NCBI GenBank assembly: GCA_963966185.1
Contig: CAWZYM010000425.1
Span: 62,001-126,000 of the forward strand
Direction of reading: 5' to 3'
Length of the DNA stretch: 64,000 nucleotides
From: Rhabditoides inermis
Lineage: Eukaryota > Nematoda > Chromadorea > Rhabditida > Rhabditidae
The notes beneath the pieces were generated by a model. It saw nothing but the letters and a program-made list of their open reading frames with translations. It was not told the DNA's origin and did no database searches. A program made the translations under genes and the position numbers. This document shows, in pieces, positions 51,971 to 62,632 of this stretch; the stretch's first letter is position 1; every line of letters starts with the position of its first letter.

Positions 51971-53780
51971 GTTACATAATGTTACAGAATGTTACAGAAT
52001 GTTACAGAGAGTTACAGAATGTTACAGAATGTTACAGAATGTTACAGAATGTTACAGAATGTTACAGAATGTTACAGAATGTTACAGAATGTTACAGAAT
52101 GTTACAGAATGTTACAAAATGTTTCAGAATGTTACAGAATGTTACAAAATGTTTCAGAATGTTACAGAATGTTACAGAATGTAACAGAATGTTACAGAAT
52201 GTTACAGAATGTTACAGAATGTTACAGAGAGTTACAGAATGTTACAGAATGTTACAGAATGTTACAGAATGTTACAGAGAGTTACAGAATGTTACAGAAT
52301 GTTACAGAATGTCACAGAATGTTACAGAATGTTACAGAATGTTACAGAATGTTACAGAATGTTACAGAGAGTTACAGAATGTTACAGAATGTTACAGAAT
52401 GTTACAGAATGTTACAGAATGTTACAGAATGTTACAGAATGTTACAGAATGTTACAGAATGTTACAGAATGTTACAGAATGTTACAGAATGTTACAGAAT
52501 GTTACAGAATGTTACAGAATGTTACAGAATGGTACAGAATGTTACAGAATGTTACAGAATGTGACAGAATGTTACAGAATGTTACAGAATGTTACAGAAT
52601 GTTACAGAATGTTACAGAATGTTACAGAATGTTACAGAGAGTTACAGAATGTTACAGAATGTTACAGAATGTTACAGAAGGTTACAGAATGTTACAGAAT
52701 GTTACAGAATGTTACAGAATGTTACAGAATGTTACAGAATGTTACAGAATGTTACAGAATGTTACAGAATGTTACAGAATGTTACAGAATGGTACAGAAT
52801 GTTACAGAATGTTACAGAATGTTACAGAATGTTACAGAATGTTACAGAATGTTACAGAATGTTACAGAGAGTTACAGAATGTTACAGAATGTTACAGAAT
52901 GTTACAGAATGTTACAGAATGTTACAGAATGGTACAGAATGTTACAGAATGTTACAGAGAGTTACAGAATGTTACAGAATGTTACAGAGAGTTACAGAAT
53001 GTTACAGAGAGTTACAGAATGTTACAGAATGTTACAGAATGTTACAGAATGTTACAGAATGTTACAGAATGTTACAGAGAGTTACAGAGAGTTACAGAAT
53101 GTTACAGAATGTTACAGAATGTTACAGAATGTTACAGAATGTTACAGAATGTTACAGAATGTTACAGAATGTTACAGAATGTTACAGAATGTTACAGAAT
53201 GTTACAGATTGTTACAGAATGTTACAGAATGTTACAGAATGTTACAGATTGTTACAGAATGTTACAGAATGTTACAGAGAGTTACAGAGAGTTACAGAAT
53301 GTTACAGAATGTTACAGAATGTTACAGAATGTTACAGAATGTTACAGAATGTTACAGAATGTTACAGAATGTTACAGAGAGTTACAGAGAGTTACAGAGA
53401 GTTACAGAGAGTTACAGAGAGTTACAGAGAGTTACAGAGAGTTACAGAGAGTTACAGAGAGTTACAGAGAGTTACAGAGAGTTACAGAGAGTTACAGAGA
53501 GTTACAGAGAGTTACAGAATGTTACAGAATGTTACAGAATGTTACAGAATGTTACAGAATGTTACAGAATGTTACAGAATGTTACAGAATGTTACAGAAT
53601 GTTACAGAATGTTACAGAATGTTACAGAGAGTTACAGAATGTTACAGAATGTTACAGAATGTTACAGAATGTTACAGAATGTTACAGAATGTTACAGAGA
53701 GTTACAGAATGTTACAGAATGTTACAGAATGTTACAGATTGTTACAGAATGTTACAGAATGTTACAGAATGTTACAGAAT
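51971..53780. repeat. HOR family E, copy E6 (1.81 kb, variant-rich)
   Basis: TAAT 51,971; a single TTTC/TAAC cassette (52,111-52,190); TCAC 52,311; GGTAC 52,531; TGAC 52,561; GAAG 52,671; GGTAC 52,791 and 52,931; ATT-end 53,201 and 53,241; one run of about 14 GAGA units (53,371-53,510); ATT-end 53,731. It lacks every AAAAT/AAA-ATT signature and long pure runs. TCAC and GAAG units link it to E8 and to the right end of the window. Confidence 0.92.
53371..53510. repeat. Single run of about 14 GAGA units (E6)
   Basis: One uninterrupted GAGA run instead of two runs separated by canonical units. Its position before the final ATT-end unit (53,731) shows that it is the barcode equivalent. Confidence 0.88.
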
Positions 53781-55990
53781 GTTACATAATGTTACAGAAT
53801 GTTACAGAATGTTACAGAGAGTTACAGAATGTTACAGAATGTTACAGAATGTTACAGAATGTTACAGAATGTTACAGAATGTTACAGAATGTTACAGAAT
53901 GTTACAGAATGTTACAGAATGTTACAAAATGTTTCAGAATGTTACAGAATGTTACAAAATGTTTCAGAATGTTACAGAATGTTACAGAATGTAACAGAAT
54001 GTTACAGAATGTTACAGAATGTTACAGAATGTTACAGAATGTTACAGAATGTTACAGAATGTTACAAAATGTTTCAGAATGTTACAGAATGTTACAAAAT
54101 GTTTCAGAATGTTACAGAATGTTACAGAATGTAACAGAATGTTACAGAATGTTACAGAATGTTACAGAATGTTACAGAATGTTACAGAGAGTTACAGAAT
54201 GTTACAGAATGTTACAGAATGTTACAGAATGTTACAGAGAGTTACAGAATGTTACAGAATGTTACAGAATGTTACAGAATGTTACAGAATGTTACAGAAT
54301 GTTACAGAATGTTACAGAATGTTACAGAATGTTACAGAATGTTACAGAATGTTACAGAATGTTACAGAATGTTACAGAATGTTACAGAATGTTACAGAAT
54401 GGTACAGAATGTTACAGAATGTTACAGAATGTGACAGAATGTTACAGAATGTTACAGAATGTTACAGAATGTTACAGAATGTTACAGAATGTTACAAAAT
54501 GTTACAGAGAGTTACAGAATGTTACAGAATGTTACAGAATGTTACAGAATGTTACAGAATGTTACAGAATGTTACAGAATGTTACAGAATGTTACAGAGA
54601 GTTACAGAGAGTTACAGAATGTTACAAAATGTTACAGAAAATTACAGAATGTTACAGAATGTTACAGAATGTTACAGAGAGTTACAGAATGTTACAAAAT
54701 GTTACAGAAAATTACAGAATGTTACAGAATGTTACAGAATGTTACAGAGAGTTACAGAGAGTTACAGAATGTTACAGAATGTTACAGAATGTTACAGAAT
54801 GTTACAGAATGTTACAGAATGTTACAGAATGTTACAGAATGTTACAGAATGTTACAGAGAGTTACAGAGAGTTACAGAATGTTACAGAGAGTTACAGAAT
54901 GTTACAGAGAGTTACAGAGAGTTACAGAGAGTTACAGAATGTTACAGAATGTTACAGAGAGTTACAGAGAGTTACAGAATGTTACAGAATGTTACAGAAT
55001 GTTACAGAATGTTACAGAATGTTACAGAATGTTACAGAATGTTACAGAGAGTTACAGAATGTTACAGAGAGTTACAGAATGTTACAGAGAGTTACAGAGA
55101 GTTACAGAATGTTACAGAATGTTACAGAATGTTACAGAATGTTACAGAATGTTACAGAATGTTACAGAGAGTTACAGAGAGTTACAGAATGTTACAGAAT
55201 GTTACAGAATGTTACAGAATGTTACAGAATGTTACAGAATGTTACAGAATGTTACAGAATGTTACAGAATGTTACAGAATGTTACAGAATGTTACAGAAT
55301 GTTACAGAATGTTACAGAATGTTACAGATTGTTACAGAATGTTACAGAATGTTACAGAGAGTTACAGAGAGTTACAGAATGTTACAGAATGTTACAGAAT
55401 GTTACAGAATGTTACAGAATGTTACAGAATGTTACAGAATGTTACAGAATGTTACAGAGAGTTACAGAGAGTTACAGAGAGTTACAGAGAGTTACAGAGA
55501 GTTACAGAGAGTTACAGAGAGTTACAGAGAGTTACAGAGAGTTACAGAGAGTTACAGAGAGTTACAGAATGTTACAGAATGTTACAGAATGTTACAGAAT
55601 GTTACAGAATGTTACAGAATGTTACAGAGAGTTACAGAGAGTTACAGAGAGTTACAGAGAGTTACAGAGAGTTACAGAATGTTACAAAATGTTACAGAAT
55701 GTTACAGAATGTTACAGAATGTTACAGAATGTTACAGAATGTTACAGAATGTTACAGAATGTTACAGAATGTTACAGAATGTTACAGAATGTTACAGAAT
55801 GTTACAGAATGTTACAGAATGTTACAGAATGTTACAGAGAGTTACAGAATGTTACAGAATGTTACAGAATGTTACAGAATGTTACAGAATGTTACAGAAT
55901 GTTACAGAATGTTACAGAATGTTACAGAATGTTACAGAATGTTACAGATTGTTACAGAATGTTACAGAATGTTACAGAATGTTACAGAAT
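53781..55990. repeat. HOR family E, copy E7 (2.21 kb, duplicate of E5)
   Basis: Markers match E5 at 4,010-4,020 bp: TAAT 53,781, TTTC/TAAC cassettes 53,921-54,140, GGTAC 54,401, TGAC 54,431, AAAAT 54,491, doublet 54,621/54,691, ATT-end 55,321, barcode 55,451-55,670, AAAAT 55,681, ATT-end 55,941. The internal deletion is the same as in E5. Confidence 0.94.
55451..55670. repeat. GAGA barcode 11-6-5 (E7)
   Basis: Eleven GAGA units (55,451-55,560), six canonical, five GAGA (55,621-55,670). The one extra canonical unit accounts for the change of offset to E5 from 4,010 to 4,020 bp. Confidence 0.93.
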
Positions 55991-58080
55991 GTTACATAAT
56001 GTTACAGAATGTTACAGAATGTTACAGAGAGTTACAGAATGTTACAGAATGTTACAGAATGTTACAGAATGTTACAGAATGTTACAGAATGTTACAGAAT
56101 GTTACAGAATGTTACAGAATGTTACAGAATGTTACAAAATGTTTCAGAATGTTACAGAATGTTACAAAATGTTTCAGAATGTTACAGAATGTTACAGAAT
56201 GTAACAGAATGTTACAGAATGTTACAGAATGTTACAGAATGTTACAGAGAGTTACAGAATGTTACAGAATGTTACAGAATGTTACAGAATGTTACAGAGA
56301 GTTACAGAATGTTACAGAATGTTACAGAATGTCACAGAATGTTACAGAATGTTACAGAATGTTACAGAATGTTACAGAATGTTACAGAGAGTTACAGAAT
56401 GTTACAGAATGTTACAGAATGTTACAGAATGTTACAGAATGTTACAGAATGTTACAGAATGTTACAGAATGTTACAGAATGTTACAGAATGTTACAGAAT
56501 GTTACAGAATGTTACAGAATGTTACAGAATGTTACAGAATGTTACAGAATGGTACAGAATGTTACAGAATGTTACAGAATGTGACAGAATGTTACAGAAT
56601 GTTACAGAATGTTACAGAATGTTACAGAATGTTACAGAATGTTACAGAATGTTACAGAGAGTTACAGAATGTTACAGAATGTTACAGAATGTTACAGAAG
56701 GTTACAGAATGTTACAGAATGTTACAGAATGTTACAGAATGTTACAGAATGTTACAGAATGTTACAGAATGTTACAGAATGTTACAGAATGTTACAGAAT
56801 GTTACAGAATGTTACAGAATGGTACAGAATGTTACAGAATGTTACAGAATGTTACAGAATGTTACAGAATGTTACAGAATGTTACAGAATGTTACAGAAT
56901 GTTACAGAATGTTACAGAATGTTACAGAATGTTACAGAATGTTACAGAATGTTACAGAATGGTACAGAATGTTACAGAATGTTACAGAGAGTTACAGAAT
57001 GTTACAGAATGTTACAGAGAGTTACAGAATGTTACAGAGAGTTACAGAATGTTACAGAATGTTACAGAATGTTACAGAATGTTACAGAATGTTACAGAAT
57101 GTTACAGAATGTTACAGAGAGTTACAGAGAGTTACAGAATGTTACAGAATGTTACAGAATGTTACAGAATGTTACAGAATGTTACAGAATGTTACAGAAT
57201 GTTACAGAATGTTACAGAATGTTACAGAATGTTACAGAATGTTACAGAATGTTACAGAATGTTACAGAATGTTACAGAATGTTACAGAATGTTACAGATT
57301 GTTACAGAATGTTACAGAATGTTACAGAGAGTTACAGAGAGTTACAGAATGTTACAGAATGTTACAGAATGTTACAGAATGTTACAGAATGTTACAGAAT
57401 GTTACAGAATGTTACAGAGAGTTACAGAGAGTTACAGAGAGTTACAGAGAGTTACAGAGAGTTACAGAGAGTTACAGAGAGTTACAGAGAGTTACAGAGA
57501 GTTACAGAGAGTTACAGAGAGTTACAGAATGTTACAGAATGTTACAGAATGTTACAGAATGTTACAGAATGTTACAGAGAGTTACAGAGAGTTACAGAGA
57601 GTTACAGAGAGTTACAGAGAGTTACAGAATGTTACAAAATGTTACAGAATGTTACAGAATGTTACAGAATGTTACAGAATGTTACAGAATGTTACAGAAT
57701 GTTACAGAATGTTACAGAATGTTACAGAATGTTACAGAATGTTACAGAATGTTACAGAATGTTACAGAATGTTACAGAATGTTACAGAGAGTTACAGAAT
57801 GTTACAGAATGTTACAGAATGTTACAGAATGTTACAGAATGTTACAGAATGTTACAGAATGTTACAGAATGTTACAGAATGTTACAGAATGTTACAGAAT
57901 GTTACAGAATGTTACAGAATGTTACAGAATGTTACAGAATGTTACAGAATGTTACAGAATGTTACAGAATGTTACAGAGAGTTACAGAATGTTACAGAAT
58001 GTTACAGAATGTTACAGAATGTTACAGAATGTTACAGAATGTTACAGAATGTTACAGAATGTTACAGAATGTTACAGAAT
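55991..58080. repeat. HOR family E, copy E8 (duplicate of E6)
   Basis: Markers match E6 at 4,020-4,030 bp: TAAT 55,991, single TTTC/TAAC cassette (56,131-56,210), TCAC 56,331, GGTAC 56,551, TGAC 56,581, GAAG 56,691, GGTAC 56,821 and 56,961, ATT-end 57,291. The barcode at 57,411-57,620 is 11-5-5, with AAAAT at 57,631, so the end module resembles E5 and E7 rather than E6. The expected closing ATT-end and TAAT units are missing; canonical units run to the phase break at 58,081. Confidence 0.9.
57411..57620. repeat. GAGA barcode 11-5-5 (E8)
   Basis: Eleven GAGA units (57,411-57,520), five canonical, five GAGA (57,571-57,620), then canonical and AAAAT units. Confidence 0.94.
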
Positions 58081-59346
58081 GTTACAGAAATGTTACAGAA
58101 TGTTACAGAATGTTACAAAATGTTTCAGAATGTTACAGAATGTTACAGAATGTTACAGAATGTTACAGAATGTTACAGAATGTTACAGAATGTTACAGAA
58201 TGTTACAGAATGTTACAGAATGTTACAGAATGTTACAGAATGTTACAGAAGTTACAGAATGTTACAGAATGTTACAGAATGTTACAGAATGTTACAGAAT
58301 GTTACAGAATGTTACAGAATGTTACAGAATGTTACAGAAGTTACAGAATGTTACAGAATGTTACAGAATGTTACAGAATGTTACAGAATGTTACAGAATG
58401 TTACAGAATGTTACAGAATGTTACAGAATGTTACAGAATGTTACAGAATGTTACAGAATGTTACAGAATGTTACAGAATGTTACAGAATGTTACAGAATG
58501 TTACAGAATGTTACAGAATGTTACAGAATGTTACAGAATGTTACAGAATGTTACAGAATGTTACAGAATGTTACAGAATGTTACAGAATGTTACAGAATG
58601 TTACAGAATGTTACAGAATGTTACAGAATGTTACAGAATGTTACAGAATGTTACAGAATGTTACAGAATGTTACAGAATGTTACAGAATGTTACAGAATG
58701 TTACAGAATGTTACAGAATGTTACAGAATGTTACAGAATGTTACAGAATGTTACAGAATGTTACAGAATGTTACAGAATGTTACAGAATGTTACAGAATG
58801 TTACAGAATGTTACAGAATGTTACAGAATGTTACAGAATGTTACAGAATGTTACAGAATGTTACAGAATGTTACAGAATGTTACAGAATGTTACAGAATG
58901 TTACAGAATGTTACAGAATGTTACAGAATGTTACAGAATGTTACAGAATGTTACAGAATGTTACAGAATGTTACAGAATGTTACAGAATGTTACAGAATG
59001 TTACAGAATGTTACAGAATGTTACAGAATGTTACAGAATGTTACAGAATGTTACAGAGAGTTACAGAATGTTACAGAATGTTACAGAATGTTACAGAATG
59101 TTACAGAATGTTACAGAATGTTACAGAATGTTACAGAATGTTACAGAATGTTACAGAATGTTACAGAATGTTACAGAATGTTACAGAATGTTACAGAATG
59201 TTACAGAATGTTACAGAATGTTACAGAATGTTACAGATGTTACAGAATTACAGAATGTTACAGAATGTTACAGAATGTTACAGAATGTTACAGAATGTTA
59301 CAGAATGTTACAGAATGTTACAGAATGTTACAGAATGTTACAGAAT

Positions 59347-59566
59347 GTTACAGAGAGTTACAGAGAGTTACAGAGAGTTACAGAGAGTTACAGAGAGTTA
59401 CAGAGAGTTACAGAGAGTTACAGAGAGTTACAGAGAGTTACAGAGAGTTACAGAGAGTTACAGAGAGTTACAGAGAGTTACAGAATGTTACAGAATGTTA
59501 CAGAATGTTACAGAATGTTACAGAGAGTTACAGAGAGTTACAGAGAGTTACAGAGAGTTACAGAGA
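59347..59566. repeat. GAGA barcode 13-4-5 in the pure tract
   Basis: Thirteen GAGA units (59,347-59,476), four canonical, five GAGA (59,517-59,566), ending at a 9-bp unit. This is the only clear family E landmark left in the second pure tract. Confidence 0.92.
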
Positions 59567-59575
59567 GTTACAGAA

Positions 59576-60595
59576 GTTACAGAATGTTACAGAATGTTAC
59601 AGAATGTTACAGAATGTTACAGAATGTTACAGAATGTTACAGAATGTTACAGAATGTTACAGAATGTTACAGAATGTTACAGAATGTTACAGAATGTTAC
59701 AGAATGTTACAGAATGTTACAGAATGTTACAGAATGTTACAGAATGTTACAGAATGTTACAGAATGTTACAGAATGTTACAGAATGTTACAGAATGTTAC
59801 AGAATGTTACAGAATGTTACAGAATGTTACAGAATGTTACAGAATGTTACAGAATGTTACAGAATGTTACAGAATGTTACAGAATGTTACAGAATGTTAC
59901 AGAATGTTACAGAATGTTACAGAATGTTACAGAATGTTACAGAATGTTACAGAATGTTACAGAATGTTACAGAATGTTACAGAATGTTACAGAATGTTAC
60001 AGAATGTTACAGAATGTTACAGAATGTTACAGAATGTTACAGAATGTTACAGAATGTTACAGAATGTTACAGAATGTTACAGAATGTTACAGAATGTTAC
60101 AGAATGTTACAGAATGTTACAGAATGTTACAGAATGTTACAGAATGTTACAGAATGTTACAGAATGTTACAGAATGTTACAGAATGTTACAGAATGTTAC
60201 AGAATGTTACAGAATGTTACAGAATGTTACAGAATGTTACAGAATGTTACAGAATGTTACAGAATGTTACAGAATGTTACAGAATGTTACAGAATGTTAC
60301 AGAATGTTACAGAATGTTACAGAATGTTACAGAATGTTACAGAATGTTACAGAATGTTACAGAATGTTACAGAATGTTACAGAATGTTACAGAATGTTAC
60401 AGAATGTTACAGAATGTTACAGAATGTTACAGAATGTTACAGAATGTTACAGAATGTTACAGAATGTTACAGAATGTTACAGAATGTTACAGAATGTTAC
60501 AGAATGTTACAGAATGTTACAGAATGTTACAGAATGTTACAGAATGTTACAGAATGTTACAGAATGTTACAGAATGTTACAGAATGTTACAGAAT
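59576..60595. repeat. Perfect run of 102 canonical units (longest in window)
   Basis: 1,020 bp without a visible substitution or length change, from the 9-bp unit ending at 59,575 to the GGTAC unit at 60,596. It suggests very recent local amplification, or consensus smoothing during assembly. Confidence 0.9.
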
Positions 60596-61650
60596 GGTAC
60601 AGAATGTACAGAATGTTACAGAATGTTACAGAATGTTACAGAATGTTACAGAATGTTACAGAATGTTACAGAATGTTACAGAATGTTACAGAATGTTACA
60701 GAATGTTACAGAATGTTACAGAATGTTACAGAATGTTACAGAATGTTACAGAATGTTACAGAATGTTACAGAATGTTACAGAATGTTACAGAATGTTACA
60801 GAATGTTACAGAATGTTACAGAATGTTACAGAATGTTACAGAATGTTACAGAATGTTACAGAATGTTACAGAATGTTACAGAATGTTACAGAATGTTACA
60901 GAATGTTACAGAATGTTACAGAATGTTACAGAATGTTACAGAATGTTACAGAATGTTACAGAATGTTACAGAATGTTACAGAATGTTACAGAATGTTACA
61001 GAATGTTACAGAATGTTACAGAATGTTACAGAATGTTACAGAATGTTACAGAATGTTACAGAATGTTACAGAATGTTACAGAATGTTACAGAATGTTACA
61101 GAATGTTACAGAATGTTACAGAATGTTACAGAATGTTACAGAATGTTACAGAATGTTACAGAATGTTACAGAATGTTACAGAATGTTACAGAATGTTACA
61201 GAATGTACAGAATGTTACAGAATGTTACAGAATGTTACAGAATGTTACAGAATGTTACAGAATGTTACAGAATGTTACAGAATGTTACAGAATGTTACAG
61301 AATGTTACAGAATGTTACAGAATGTTACAGAATGTTACAGAATGTTACAGAATGTTACAGAATGTTACAGAATGTTACAGAATGTTACAGAATGTTACAG
61401 AATGTTACAGAATGTTACAGAATGTTACAGAATGTTACAGAATGTTACAGAATGTTACAGAATGTTACAGAATGTTACAGAATGTTACAGAATGTTACAG
61501 AATGTTACAGAATGTTACAGAATGTTACAGAATGTTACAGAATGTTACAGAATGTTACAGAATGTTACAGAATGTTACAGAATGTTACAGAATGTTACAG
61601 AATGTTACAGAATGTTACAGAATGTTACAGAATGTTACAGAATGTTACAG

Positions 61651-62632
61651 AGAGTTACAGAATGTTACAGAATGTTACAGAATGTTACAGAATGTTACAG
61701 AATGTTACAGAATGTTACAGAATGTTACAGAATGTTACAGAATGTTACAGAATGTTACAGAATGTTACAGAGAGTTACAGAGAGTTACAGAATGTTACAG
61801 AATGTTACAGAATGTTACAGAATGTTACAGAATGTTACAGAATGTTACAGAATGTTACAGAATGTTACAGAATGTTACAGAATGTTACAGAATGTTACAG
61901 AATGTTACAGAATGTTACAGAATGTTACAGAATGTTACAGATTGTTACAGAATGTTACAGAATGTTACAGAGAGTTACAGAGAGTTACAGAATGTTACAG
62001 AATGTTACAGAATGTTACAGAATGTTACAGAATGTTACAGAATGTTACAGAATGTTACAGAATGTTACAGAGAGTTACAGAGAGTTACAGAGAGTTACAG
62101 AGAGTTACAGAGAGTTACAGAGAGTTACAGAGAGTTACAGAGAGTTACAGAGAGTTACAGAGAGTTACAGAGAGTTACAGAGAGTTACAGAGAGTTACAG
62201 AATGTTACAGAATGTTACAGAATGTTACAGAGAGTTACAGAGAGTTACAGAGAGTTACAGAGAGTTACAGAGAGTTACAGAATGTTACAAAATGTTACAG
62301 AATGTTACAGAATGTTACAGAATGTTACAGAATGTTACAGAATGTTACAGAATGTTACAGAATGTTACAGAATGTTACAGAATGTTACAGAATGTTACAG
62401 AATGTTACAGAATGTTACAGAATGTTACAGAATGTTACAGAATGTTACAGAATGTTACAGAATGTTACAGAAGTTACAGAATGTTACAGAATGTTACAGA
62501 ATGTTACAGAATGTTACAGAATGTTACAGAATGTTACAGAATGTTACAGAATGTTACAGAATGTTACAGAATGTTACAGAATGTTACAGATTGTTACAGA
62601 ATGTTACAGAATGTTACAGAATGTTACAGAAT
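61651..62632. repeat. Family E end module (copy E9, partial)
   Basis: GAGA pair near 61,764, ATT-end unit near 61,934, GAGA pair near 61,964-61,983, barcode 62,064-62,273, AAAAT at 62,284, a 9-bp unit at 62,464, ATT-end near 62,583, closed by the TAAT unit at 62,633. This is the standard end of a family E copy; the front and middle modules are missing, being replaced by the pure tract on its left. Confidence 0.9.
62064..62273. repeat. GAGA barcode 13-3-5 (E9)
   Basis: Thirteen GAGA units (62,064-62,193), three canonical, five GAGA (62,224-62,273), then canonical and AAAAT units as in E5, E7 and E8. Confidence 0.92.

Larger units (their letters stand above)
58081..61650. repeat. Second near-pure tract with many odd-length units
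   Basis: Mostly canonical units. An 11-bp unit lies at 58,081; 9-bp units at 58,242, 58,331, 59,230, 59,567, 60,606 and 61,205; an 8-bp unit at 59,249. Variants are few: AAAAT/TTTC at about 58,112-58,131 (a remnant of a cassette), single GAGA units near 59,050 and 61,644, one GGTAC unit at 60,596 next to a 9-bp GTACAGAAT unit, and one barcode at 59,347-59,566. Perfect runs are long: about 70 units at 58,350-59,049, 102 units at 59,576-60,595 and about 59 at 60,615-61,204. Confidence 0.92.
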
